DNA from: Enterobacter huaxiensis
Lineage (GTDB): Bacteria; Pseudomonadota; Gammaproteobacteria; Enterobacterales; Enterobacteriaceae
Reading direction: 5' to 3'
Assembly: GCF_003594935.2 (NCBI RefSeq)
Contig: NZ_CP043342.1
Span: forward strand, 2,542,001 to 2,606,000
Length of the DNA stretch: 64,000 nt
The notes under the pieces were generated by a model. It searched no databases and was not told the origin of the DNA. It saw nothing but the letters and a program-made list of their open reading frames with translations. Position numbers and translations under genes: made by a program. Position 1 is the stretch's first letter. The number at the start of each line of letters is the position of its first letter. This document shows, piece by piece, positions 17,535 to 26,018 of the stretch.

Positions 17535-18509
17535 ATGAGTAAAGCTTTTACATTTACGCTTAAGCGCAGTTGCTTCGATGAGAACTATAACCCTTCCGAG
17601 AATACGCGTACCACCACCAACTTTGCCAACCTGGCGCGTGGGGAAAAGCGTCAGGAAAATCTGCGCAACACGCTCGTGATGATAAACAACCGCTTTAACG
17701 CCCTGGCGCGCTGGGATAATCCAAAAGCCGATCGTTATGCGGTTGAGCTTGAAATTATTTCCGTTGATATGAACATCGATGGAGAAAATAGCTTCCCGGC
17801 CATTGAAATACTGCAGACGTTTATTGTCGATAAAAACACCAACGAGCGCATCGAAGGTATCGTCGGGAATAACTTCTCATCCTACGTGCGCGACTATGAT
17901 TTCAGCGTATTGCTGCTCGATCACAATAAGGATCGTTCCACCTTTAGTATTCCTGAGAACTTTGGTGAACTGCACGGCAATATTTTCAAGCACTTCACCC
18001 ACTCTGCCGAATACCGGGAACACTTTAAGAAGCCGCCGGTGATCTGCCTGAGCGTCTCCAGCAAAGATACCTACCAGCGTACGGGCAACACGCACCCTGT
18101 ATTGGGCATCGAGTACCAGCCAGACGGCACATCCCTGACTGAACAATACTTTGGCAAAATGGGCCTGAAGGTCCGCTATTTCATGCCTGAGAACAGCGCG
18201 GCGCCTTTCGCCTTTTACTATTCCGGAGATCTGCTGGCGGACTATACGAATCTTGAACTGATTGGGACCATCAGCACCATGGAAACATTCCAGAAGATTT
18301 ACCGCCCTGAAATTTATAACGCTAACTCGACAGCGGGACAGTGCTATCAGCCGGATCTGAACCAGCAGGATCATTCATTAACGAAAATTGTTTATGACCG
18401 TGAAGAGCGCAGCCAGCTAGCGATCCAACAGGGCAAATATACGGAAGAGCAATTTATTAAGCCCTTCCAGCAACGTCTTGAGCAGTGGTCCCATAACTTC
18501 ACGCTTTAA
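17535..18509 (+). CDS. mesX: DUF1852 protein, MesX-like accessory of methionine synthase
   Basis: A 324-residue protein beginning MSKAFTFTLKRSCFDENYNPSENTRTTTNFANLARGE, recognised as DUF1852. In work on folate-independent methionine synthases, DUF1852 (MesX) is required by the MesD-type core-MetE enzyme and is encoded beside it. The same arrangement is present here, with 25 bases between the two genes. The biochemical role of MesX is not settled; it may help generate the methyl donor in an oxygen-dependent way. ATG 17535 is chosen over the in-frame ATG 17511 because the family N-terminus starts at MSKAF. No membrane segment or signal peptide is seen, so it should be cytosolic. Confidence 0.82.
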   Translation: MSKAFTFTLKRSCFDENYNPSENTRTTTNFANLARGEKRQENLRNTLVMINNRFNALARWDNPKADRYAVELEIISVDMNIDGENSFPAIEILQTFIVDKNTNERIEGIVGNNFSSYVRDYDFSVLLLDHNKDRSTFSIPENFGELHGNIFKHFTHSAEYREHFKKPPVICLSVSSKDTYQRTGNTHPVLGIEYQPDGTSLTEQYFGKMGLKVRYFMPENSAAPFAFYYSGDLLADYTNLELIGTISTMETFQKIYRPEIYNANSTAGQCYQPDLNQQDHSLTKIVYDREERSQLAIQQGKYTEEQFIKPFQQRLEQWSHNFTL

Positions 18510-18534
18510 TTAATCGAATAAGGTCTTTTTTATT

Positions 18535-19566
18535 ATGAAAACATTGCTCCCAACGTCAACGGCAGGCAGCCTGCCTAAGCCAACGTGGCTGGCTCAACCG
18601 GAAACCCTGTGGTCGCCGTGGAAATTACAGGACGACGAACTGATCGCCGGTAAACAGGATGCGCTGCGTTTGTCGCTGGATGAACAGGTTCGCGCCGGGA
18701 TTGATATCGTCAGCGATGGCGAGCAGACCCGTCAGCACTTCGTAACGACCTTTATTGAGCACCTCAGCGGCGTGGATTTTGAGAACCGCCAGACCGTGCG
18801 CATTCGCAACCGCTATGACGCGAGCGTGCCGACCGTGGTGGATGCGGTTGCACGCCAAAAGCCCGTTTTTGTTGACGATGCAAAGTACCTGCGTCAGCTC
18901 ACCGACAAGCCGATCAAATGGGCGCTGCCGGGCCCGATGACCATGATCGACACCCTTTATGATGCCCACTACAAAAGCCGCGAGAAGCTGGCCTGGGAAT
19001 TTGCCAAAATCCTCAATCAGGAAGCGCGCGAGCTGGAAGCCGCAGGCGTCGATATTATTCAGTTCGACGAGCCGGCCTTTAACGTCTTTTTCGATGAGGT
19101 AAACGACTGGGGTATCGCCGCGCTGGAGCGCGCCGTTGAAGGGCTGAAGTGCGAAACCGCGGTGCACATCTGCTACGGGTACGGCATTAAGGCCAATACC
19201 GACTGGAAAAAGACGCTCGGCTCCGAGTGGCGACAGTACGAAGAGGCCTTCCCTAAGCTGCAGACCTCAAACATCGACATTATTTCCCTGGAGTGCCACA
19301 ACTCCCGCGTGCCGATGGATCTGCTGGAGCTGATCCGCGGCAAAAAGGTGATGGTTGGCGCTATCGACGTGGCGACGAACCATATCGAAACGCCTGAGGA
19401 GGTCGCCGACACGCTGCACAAGGCGCTGCAGTTTGTCGATGCCGACAAGCTTTATCCGTCCACCAACTGCGGAATGGCCCCGCTCTCCCGTCAGGTTGCT
19501 AACGGCAAGCTGAAGGCGCTGAGCGCGGGCGCAGAGATTGTTCGCCGCGAGATTTTGGCAAAATAA
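18535..19566 (+). CDS. mesD: Core-MetE methionine synthase, MesD-like
   Basis: A 343-residue protein equal to only the C-terminal catalytic domain of cobalamin-independent methionine synthase (MetE is about 750). The zinc/homocysteine site is intact: His211 and Cys213 in VHICYGYG, Glu253 in SLECHNSR, and Cys312 in STNCGMAPL. The N-terminal folate-binding half of MetE is absent, so it should methylate homocysteine from a donor other than polyglutamyl methyl-folate. Pairing with DUF1852 places it in the MesD type rather than the other core-MetE families. It is cytosolic, the last gene of a two-gene operon, and converges on the arylsulfotransferase gene. Confidence 0.85.
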   Translation: MKTLLPTSTAGSLPKPTWLAQPETLWSPWKLQDDELIAGKQDALRLSLDEQVRAGIDIVSDGEQTRQHFVTTFIEHLSGVDFENRQTVRIRNRYDASVPTVVDAVARQKPVFVDDAKYLRQLTDKPIKWALPGPMTMIDTLYDAHYKSREKLAWEFAKILNQEARELEAAGVDIIQFDEPAFNVFFDEVNDWGIAALERAVEGLKCETAVHICYGYGIKANTDWKKTLGSEWRQYEEAFPKLQTSNIDIISLECHNSRVPMDLLELIRGKKVMVGAIDVATNHIETPEEVADTLHKALQFVDADKLYPSTNCGMAPLSRQVANGKLKALSAGAEIVRREILAK

Positions 19567-19576
19567 CCTCGCCCCT

Positions 19577-19601
19577 CCCGGGAGAGGCTCGCTCTCCCGG
19601 G
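19577..19601. terminator. Bidirectional hairpin between mesD and the arylsulfotransferase gene
   Basis: CCCGGGAGAG and its perfect complement CTCTCCCGGG flank GCTCG, giving a 10-bp stem between two converging genes. It lacks a T run, but placement and stem strength suggest a shared termination or transcript-stabilising element. The GGGAGAG core echoes the repeat family seen elsewhere. Confidence 0.55.
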
Positions 19602-19608
19602 AATCGCA

Positions 19609-21396
19609 TTATTCACTCACGCCGCTCAGCCACTCACCTACGCTTTCTACCGATTGCTGCGCGGGCGCACGCGAGACCGCCTGCCCATGCCCGATCACCA
19701 GCAGCGTGGGCAGACCGCGCACGCCCAGCTGGCCTGCCAGTTCCGTATTCAGATCGGCGTCCAGATAGCGGGTATCAAACCGCGCCGTCAGTGGAATCAG
19801 CTTCTCGTTCGCCAGCAGCTGCCAGAGCCTGCGGCAGTGCACGCAGCGCTCCGCCCCGACAAACAGCAGTATCGGGCCATTGCCTTCCAGCTCGCTCGAC
19901 GTGCTCACCGTTTTAAACGCGCTTTCCGCCACGCGGAACAGTTTTGGGCTGCGGCGAAGGGTGTCGTTATCCGTCGCGACGCACAGCGCATCGGCGCTTT
20001 TGCTGTAGGGCTTCACGCCTGCGACCCGCACCACGCTTTGCGCCGGGCCAGCCGCCGCCGCGCCCGGCTGGCGTAAGGTTCGAACATCCACCGGGACTAT
20101 CGGCGTTTCCCGCGGCTGAGGAAGCTGCGGGATCCAGCCATAGGGAATGCGGTACGCGCGGTACACCATGTTGTTGTTAAGCGTCTTGCCCCAGAACGGC
20201 GATACGTATTCCCAGACAATTTCATGATTGCGCGTCACTTCAAAAATACGCCCGTTGGAGCCTTCATTAATCAGCGTATTGCCGTTTTCGAGGCGCTGCA
20301 TATTGCTGATATAGGGGCTATAAAAACGATAAGAGTCGGTTGGCTGGGGAAGATCCGCTTCATACGGCGAGTAGCGCCACTCGATATCCAGCGTCACGGG
20401 GTTAATTTCGAGGATCCGCGAATAGTCGCGCCAGGCGTTTTTCACCCCGTCCGCCGAGGCCGGGTTCGGCGCGCCGTACCCCGCCCAGCCGCCGTTATCG
20501 AAAATAAGGATATTGCCCGCGCCGGGCAGACCCTGCGGGATCATGTGCGCGTGGTGCTGGCCGATGATCCAGCCGATGTGTTTTAGCGCTGGCGTGCTGT
20601 AATCCGGGCCAAGCTGCCAGACGATGTTGCCGGTCTGCTTATCGATGATGGCGATGATGTTGGACTCGCGGGCGTCCCAGATGATGTTATCCGGGTGGAA
20701 ACGGCTGTCCCCGGCGTCATACCATTTATTCGGCCCCAGCGTGGACATCGAGTTGATATGCATCCAGTCGCCCATTCCGCCGCCGCTGGCGCGCATGTTG
20801 GGGTTATTGTAAAGCGCGCTGCGCGCCGCATCGTCGAAGCCCAGCTCCTCAAAATGATCGCTGCAGCGCCATTCCCACACCACGTTTCCCTCCCAGTCGA
20901 CCTCAATAATGGTGTCGTCCAGCAGGACCTTGTCCGATATCGCCTCGTTGACCAGGTTAGTGTGGGCGAGGATCAGCGTATTCCCCCCTTCGACCTGCGG
21001 CTCCAGCCCCGGCGCGTAGTAGCCAACCGGATTGCCAGCGCGCTGATAGTCGTGGTGCGCCCGCGCCATCCAGCGGGTTTTATTGCCCGGGTCGCTCACG
21101 TTCTCATAGCGATCGAATGACCATGTCACATTGCCCTCCCAGTCAACCTGGATCAGATCGAGCATATCCTGCATACCGTAGCGCGGGTCGCGCTCGCCGC
21201 TGTGTCCGAGGATCGCCCCGCCCGGCAGAATTTTATTGGGGAAGCCGTGGAGCTCAGGCCATTCCCGCGCCACGGCACCGTTCATATCGACCAGCACCGC
21301 ACCGTGCTCGGTGGCCTGGAAAAGGGTATAGCCGCTCCACGCGCGCGCAGGATCGTAAAGCGTCGCGCCGGTCGGGAAAATGGAAGGATGACCCAT
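19609..21396 (-). CDS. Arylsulfotransferase fused to a thioredoxin-like domain
   Basis: A 595-residue two-domain protein. Residues about 1-440 form a repeated beta-propeller of the arylsulfotransferase (ASST) type, with blade motifs such as VDWEGNVTWSFDRY, VDWEGNVVWEWRCSD, NIVWQLGPD and EIVWEYVSP and several His-containing loops (RAHHDYQ, WMHINSMS, GQHHAHMIP). Residues about 490-595 form a thioredoxin-like domain with the redox motif Cys518-Val-His-Cys521 and the cis-proline loop GLPTLLV. No signal peptide is present, unlike periplasmic AssT, so it is predicted cytosolic. ASST enzymes move sulfate between phenolic acceptors without PAPS. It heads the 3' end of an operon with sulfate-ester-type ABC genes, suggesting desulfation or sulfate transfer of an imported aryl sulfate. 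The fusion is unusual in my experience. Confidence 0.75.
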   Translation of the reverse strand: MGHPSIFPTGATLYDPARAWSGYTLFQATEHGAVLVDMNGAVAREWPELHGFPNKILPGGAILGHSGERDPRYGMQDMLDLIQVDWEGNVTWSFDRYENVSDPGNKTRWMARAHHDYQRAGNPVGYYAPGLEPQVEGGNTLILAHTNLVNEAISDKVLLDDTIIEVDWEGNVVWEWRCSDHFEELGFDDAARSALYNNPNMRASGGGMGDWMHINSMSTLGPNKWYDAGDSRFHPDNIIWDARESNIIAIIDKQTGNIVWQLGPDYSTPALKHIGWIIGQHHAHMIPQGLPGAGNILIFDNGGWAGYGAPNPASADGVKNAWRDYSRILEINPVTLDIEWRYSPYEADLPQPTDSYRFYSPYISNMQRLENGNTLINEGSNGRIFEVTRNHEIVWEYVSPFWGKTLNNNMVYRAYRIPYGWIPQLPQPRETPIVPVDVRTLRQPGAAAAGPAQSVVRVAGVKPYSKSADALCVATDNDTLRRSPKLFRVAESAFKTVSTSSELEGNGPILLFVGAERCVHCRRLWQLLANEKLIPLTARFDTRYLDADLNTELAGQLGVRGLPTLLVIGHGQAVSRAPAQQSVESVGEWLSGVSE

Positions 21397-21419
21397 GTTT
21401 TGCTCCTTAGTAAAAGTTA

Positions 21420-22163
21420 TCAGGCAGAGGTAATAAGATGACGAATATGACGGCAGGCGTCGGCAAACTCGGCGTCGTCCCGCTGTCGCGGGTGCGGCAG
21501 CGTTAGGCTCACCACCTCGCGAATGCGGCCGGGACGTGGGGAAAGCACCACGACCCGGTCGGCCAGGGCGACCGCCTCTTCAACGTCATGGGTCACCAGC
21601 AGCGTGGTGGTTCCCTCGCTTCTGTGAATATGCAAAAGCGCCTGCTGCAGGGTGTGACGCGTCAGCGCATCGAGCGCGCCGAACGGCTCGTCCAGCATCA
21701 GAATTTGCGGGCGGGCAACCAGGCCGCGAGCAATAGCAACGCGCTGGGCCATCCCGCCGGAAAGCTGCGCGGGCAGCGCGCTCTCGAACTCGGTGAGCTG
21801 CACCCGCGCCAGCATCTCCCGGGCGCGCTGGCGTTTGGCGGCCCGGCTCAGTTTTTCGTCCGCCAGCCCCAGCATGACGTTGTCGATCACACTCAGCCAG
21901 GGGAACAGCCGGGGCTCCTGGAACACGATGCCGCGCTCTTTGCCCACGCCGGTGACCAACTTGCCGCTGATGCGAATTTCGCCCTGCGTCGTCTCTTCAA
22001 GGCCGACCAGCATGCGCAGAAGCGTCGACTTACCGCAGCCGCTGCTGCCCACCAGCACCACCAGTTCACCGGCAGCGATGTCGAGACTAAAATTTTGCAG
22101 CGCCGTGACCTGCTGCCAGGTTTTACGCACATGTTGAAATGAAACCAGAGTTTGGGCGGTCAT
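21420..22163 (-). CDS. Sulfonate/sulfate-ester ABC transporter ATPase
   Basis: A 247-residue ABC ATPase with Walker A GSSGCGKSTLL, signature LSGGMAQRVAIARGL, Walker B ILMLDEPFGALD and the switch His in LLVTHDVEEAV. It resembles SsuB, TauB and AtsC, which energise uptake of organosulfur compounds. Its start overlaps the permease stop by four bases, and it lies 23 bases upstream of the arylsulfotransferase gene, so all three are one transcript. The substrate is inferred from the neighbours, not from this protein. Confidence 0.87.
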   Translation of the reverse strand: MTAQTLVSFQHVRKTWQQVTALQNFSLDIAAGELVVLVGSSGCGKSTLLRMLVGLEETTQGEIRISGKLVTGVGKERGIVFQEPRLFPWLSVIDNVMLGLADEKLSRAAKRQRAREMLARVQLTEFESALPAQLSGGMAQRVAIARGLVARPQILMLDEPFGALDALTRHTLQQALLHIHRSEGTTTLLVTHDVEEAVALADRVVVLSPRPGRIREVVSLTLPHPRQRDDAEFADACRHIRHLITSA

Positions 22164-23728
22164 GATGGCTCCTGTTGGCGCCAGCGGGTGGCGCGAAGTT
22201 CCAGTAAACGTCCGGCTTTATCCAGCGCTGCGCCGGTGAGACCGACCAGCACCATGCCGCAGAGAATGGTGGGCATATCCAGCAGCTGCTGGGCGTTGAT
22301 CATCAGGCTGCCGATCCCGGCACCCGAGGACATGAAGTATTCCGCACCAATGTTGCCAAGCCAGGCGTAGATCATCGCCAGCCGCAGCCCGGCGAAAATA
22401 CCGGGCGCGGCGCCGGGAAGGATCAGCACCCTCAGGCGCGTCAGGCCGCCTAAACGCAGCACGCGCGCCGCTTCGTCCAGCTGCGGGCTGCGCTGCAGCA
22501 CGGCCTGAAGGGTGCTAAAGAACATCGGAAAGAACGAGGCCAGGGCGATAAAGACGATTTTGCCGACGTTATCGTTGCCCACCCACGCGGTCAGCAGCGG
22601 TAGCCACGCAAAAAGGGCAATATGGCGCAGCACGTTGAGCGATGGCGTCACGATCTGTCCGGTGCGCGGCCGCAGCGCCAGCAGCAGCCCGCAAAGGAGG
22701 CCACCGGCAATACCCGCCGCCCCGCCCGCAAAGGCGCGCCCGAGGCTCGCCAGCATCGCCGTCGCCAGCTCCCCGCTTGCCGCGCCCTGCATAAAGCGCT
22801 CGGCGACTGCCAGCGGCGAAGAGAACAGCGCCGCATCGATCCATCCCCATAGGCTAGCCAGCTGCCACAGCGCCAGCAGCAGGATCGGCAGCTGCAGCGC
22901 CTGCCAGCTGGCCTGCGGTTTCCATGCAAGACGCCCGACGGCGGGCTGGGGCCAGAACACCAGCCGGGAAAAGGCCCGATTCGCCGCCCACTCCATCAGC
23001 ATGCCGCTGAAGCCCACCACCGCAATGGTGACGAAAACGATATCCAGCTGGAACAGCTGACGCCCCCAGACCATCAGGTAGCCAATGCCCTCCGACGAGG
23101 CGAGCAGTTCAACAACGATCAGCGACACCCAGGCCTGAGAAAGCGCCAGCCGCAGGCCGGTAAACCAGCCGGGAAGTCCCGCGGGGATCACCAGCCAGCG
23201 CAGCCGCTGCCAGCGGGAAAAATTCATCACCCTGGCAGCCTCGCTCAGGGTATGGGGCACGCTGGCAACCGCCTGCTGCGTGTTGATCGTCATCGGCACG
23301 ATGGTGGTCTTGATGATTACCGCCAGCTTCAGGCCGTTATCGATCCCGAACAGCACCATAAAAAGCGGGATCCACCCCAGCGTCGGGATTTGCGCCAGCG
23401 CGTAAAACAGCGGCTCCACGCGACGCGCCGCGCCGGGAACCAGGCCGAACAGCGCGCCCAGCAGCGTGCCGGCGAAGGCGCCTGCCAGCAGGCCCAGCAG
23501 CAGGTGCTGCAGGCTAAACGCCCATTGGGAGAGAAGGTCTCCTGCCAGGAGCGAGAGCGCCGCGTCGGCGACCACCGAAGGCGCGGGTAAAATTTGTTCC
23601 GGCATCCAGTGGCGCTCTGCCGCGATGGACCACAGCAGCAGCAGCAGCGCGGGCAATATCCACGGCCAGCCGTTAAGTCGTACTTTCAGCCTTCCGGATG
23701 AGTCCGTTTTTAAAATTATTTGCGACAT
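22160..23728 (-). CDS. ABC permease, two SsuC/AtsB-type domains fused
   Basis: At 522 residues this is about twice the length of SsuC or TauC. Two full permease modules are visible, each with a cytoplasmic EAA loop that docks the ATPase: EAARVMNFSRWQRLRWL in the first half and EAARVLRLGGLTRLRVL in the second. A single gene thus supplies both membrane halves of the transporter, unlike the usual homodimer of separate chains. The fused layout allows the two halves to differ in substrate contact. It is coupled to the ATPase by a four-base overlap and is divergent from the binding-protein gene across a 222-base promoter gap. Confidence 0.87.
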   Translation of the reverse strand: MSQIILKTDSSGRLKVRLNGWPWILPALLLLLWSIAAERHWMPEQILPAPSVVADAALSLLAGDLLSQWAFSLQHLLLGLLAGAFAGTLLGALFGLVPGAARRVEPLFYALAQIPTLGWIPLFMVLFGIDNGLKLAVIIKTTIVPMTINTQQAVASVPHTLSEAARVMNFSRWQRLRWLVIPAGLPGWFTGLRLALSQAWVSLIVVELLASSEGIGYLMVWGRQLFQLDIVFVTIAVVGFSGMLMEWAANRAFSRLVFWPQPAVGRLAWKPQASWQALQLPILLLALWQLASLWGWIDAALFSSPLAVAERFMQGAASGELATAMLASLGRAFAGGAAGIAGGLLCGLLLALRPRTGQIVTPSLNVLRHIALFAWLPLLTAWVGNDNVGKIVFIALASFFPMFFSTLQAVLQRSPQLDEAARVLRLGGLTRLRVLILPGAAPGIFAGLRLAMIYAWLGNIGAEYFMSSGAGIGSLMINAQQLLDMPTILCGMVLVGLTGAALDKAGRLLELRATRWRQQEPS

Positions 23729-23950
23729 AGTGCTTCACGTTTAAACCCGTCATGCCGTTATAAAAACCCGCCCCGTTCCCCTTCGTCATTGCGTTACGCG
23801 AATAATCCCGATGCAACAAATGCATTTCAGCCTGCCGGACTCGCTGGCGCTGATTTAGCTCATTTTCACCTGTCCTTTTCCAATAAAAGCATTTAACAGC
23901 GGGCCGGGCGGCTCATTAGGGTGAGAAAAAACACACTGGAGTAACTTGTT

Positions 23951-25009
23951 ATGATGAAAGCATTTTTTAGCCGCGCTCTGCTGCCGCTGGTGGCCGCCTT
24001 CGCCCTGATGGGGAACGCCAGCGCCGAAGCGCTGCACGCCATTCGCATCGGCGTGCCGGATCAAAGTGCGGGCAGTAAGCCTTTTATTGAGGGCCCGGTC
24101 GGCATGGCGTACATCCGCCACCAGCTTGAGGCGGTGTTCAAACCCCAGGGCGTTGAAATTCAGTGGCAGTTCTTTAAGGGCGCAGGTCCGGCGGTGAATG
24201 AAGCGCTGGCTAACCAACAGCTTGATTTTGTCTACCTTGGCGATCTGGCGGCCATCATCGGCAAAGCGAACGGCCTTCCCACGCGCCTGCTGTTGGGCAG
24301 CCGCGGGTCTGAATCTTACCTGGCGGCGACCCGCGCCTCGGGCATAAAAAAACTGGAAGATTTAAAGGGTAAGCGGGTCGCGGTGTATCGCGGTACGGCT
24401 GACCAGCTGGCCTTCGATCGCGCCCTGCAGTCCGCGGGGCTTACGGAAAGAAATCTGCAGGTCATTAATCTCGACTGGAATGCCGGAAAAGCGGCGCTGG
24501 CGGCAGGCCGCGTGGATGCCGTCTGGGGCGGCGTGTCTCTTCTGGCGCTGCGGGGCGATAAGATCGACGTGGTGGTGAAGAGCGGGGATTCCGGTCGTCA
24601 GAACACCACCCAGGCGGGATTCCTGGGGACGCAAACCTTTATTGACGCCTGGCCGCAGGCGACGCAGCAGATTATCGACGTGCTGGTGAAAAACGCGGCA
24701 GAAATCAGCGACCCGAACAATCGTGAAGCCTGGTCGGCGGAGATGGCGCAGCAAAGCCAAATCCCTAAAGCGCTGTTCCTGGAGGAACTGCAGCCACAGG
24801 ATCTTAACTTCACCACCTCACCGCGCATCGATCCCTTCCTGACCGACAGCTTTACCAACAGCGTCGAGCAGGCGCATTCGGGGCGCCTGATCCGCAGCGC
24901 CTTCAGTGCCAAAGAGTGGTTTGACGGCGCCTTCGTCGAGCAGGCCCTTAGGGCGCAAAAGCTGGAAAACCGGTGGCCGCAGTATAATACTCAGGGCCAG
25001 CCGCTTTAA
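23951..25009 (+). CDS. Periplasmic substrate-binding protein, sulfate-ester/sulfonate type
   Basis: A 352-residue protein with a Sec signal peptide (MMKAFFSRALLPLVAAFALMG, cleavage near NASA-EA) followed by an NMT1/SsuA-like two-lobed binding fold: KGAGPAVNEALANQQLDFVYLGDLAAI and LKGKRVAVYRGTADQLAFDRAL are typical. It resembles SsuA and the sulfate-ester binder AtsR. It would deliver the substrate to the fused permease encoded divergently. Ribosome-binding site GGAG is present. The 3' end overlaps by four bases with the convergent LysR gene. Confidence 0.85.
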   Translation: MMKAFFSRALLPLVAAFALMGNASAEALHAIRIGVPDQSAGSKPFIEGPVGMAYIRHQLEAVFKPQGVEIQWQFFKGAGPAVNEALANQQLDFVYLGDLAAIIGKANGLPTRLLLGSRGSESYLAATRASGIKKLEDLKGKRVAVYRGTADQLAFDRALQSAGLTERNLQVINLDWNAGKAALAAGRVDAVWGGVSLLALRGDKIDVVVKSGDSGRQNTTQAGFLGTQTFIDAWPQATQQIIDVLVKNAAEISDPNNREAWSAEMAQQSQIPKALFLEELQPQDLNFTTSPRIDPFLTDSFTNSVEQAHSGRLIRSAFSAKEWFDGAFVEQALRAQKLENRWPQYNTQGQPL

Positions 25010-25950
25010 CTCCCCTCCTCCTGCGCCAGCAGCTGATTCTGATGCTGGCGGTCGGCATGGAGGATCGTCTCAATCATCTTTTCTACCAGCGGCGGCTGGG
25101 CAGCATGGACCGGGGAAATAATGGCAAACCGGGTTTGCATCAGCCGCCACTCTTCGGGCAGGTCGCTTATCTCCAGCTTCACCAGCCGGTGGCTGTGCTG
25201 GCACAGCGCAAAGCCATCCTCGCTGGCGAAGCTTATCGCGTGGGTGCAGGCGAGCGTAGAGAGCAGCGCATAGACGTGGTCGCACTGGATTGCGGGGGTA
25301 AAATCCTGCTGCTGGCTGAGGGTGGCCAGCACTTTGCGCACCCCCGGCGGTAAATAGGGTGCCGCAAAGGGGTAACGCAGCAGCGCCTGCACGGATACGG
25401 TATCCTGCTGCGCCAGCGGATGGTCGGCATGACAGATAAAAAAGCAGCGCTGCGGGCTCAGCGGCTGCACCCGCAGCTGGGGATCCAGCTCCGCCTGCCA
25501 GCTATCGGCCACGACAAACGGGAAGTGTTGCGTGTTCAGCGCCTGATGCAGCGTGAACCAGTTATCAATCTGAAAGCGCACCTTCGCCTGCGGCATACTG
25601 CGATGAAACGCCCCCACCGCGGCGGGGATCAGGCGAGCAGCCGGTGCCGGACCGCAGCCGAACGTCACTTCGCCGGTTTGCGCCTCCTCCGCTTCGCGCA
25701 TCTGGCTGCTGAGCTCAACGTTCAGCTCCTGAAATCGACGGGCGTAGGGCAGCAGCGTTTGTCCGTGCAGCGTCAGGGTGGCCAGTTTGCTCTGCCGGTC
25801 AAACAGGGGATGCCCGACGCTCTGCTCCAGCGCCTGAATGCTGCGGCTAAATGCAGACTGCGAGAGGCAGACCGCCTCTGCCGCGCGATTAAAACTGCCG
25901 TATTCAACCAGCGCGACGAAGTTGCGCAGTTGGCGAAAGTCTAGATGCAT
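25006..25950 (-). CDS. LysR-family regulator of the organosulfur locus
   Basis: A 314-residue LysR protein. The N-terminal winged helix-turn-helix is visible in LRNFVALVEYGSFNRAAEAVCLSQSAFSRSIQALEQSV; residues from about 90 form the effector-binding domain. It converges on the binding-protein gene with overlapping ends, which ties it to the ABC/arylsulfotransferase locus and suggests it controls it in response to a sulfur signal. It is not obviously Cbl or CysB. No operator could be picked out with confidence in the 23729-23950 gap. Confidence 0.82.
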   Translation of the reverse strand: MHLDFRQLRNFVALVEYGSFNRAAEAVCLSQSAFSRSIQALEQSVGHPLFDRQSKLATLTLHGQTLLPYARRFQELNVELSSQMREAEEAQTGEVTFGCGPAPAARLIPAAVGAFHRSMPQAKVRFQIDNWFTLHQALNTQHFPFVVADSWQAELDPQLRVQPLSPQRCFFICHADHPLAQQDTVSVQALLRYPFAAPYLPPGVRKVLATLSQQQDFTPAIQCDHVYALLSTLACTHAISFASEDGFALCQHSHRLVKLEISDLPEEWRLMQTRFAIISPVHAAQPPLVEKMIETILHADRQHQNQLLAQEEGS

Positions 25951-26018
25951 AGTCCCGGGTTATCCTTTAACGTTTTCGCTACAGTACGGGATAGCGGCCA
26001 GGTCGCGCAATCGCAGGT

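Noticed and set aside
18535-19566. Truncated metE pseudogene
   Set aside because: All four zinc ligands are intact, the frame is clean, and it is paired with DUF1852, so it is a core-MetE enzyme rather than a fragment.
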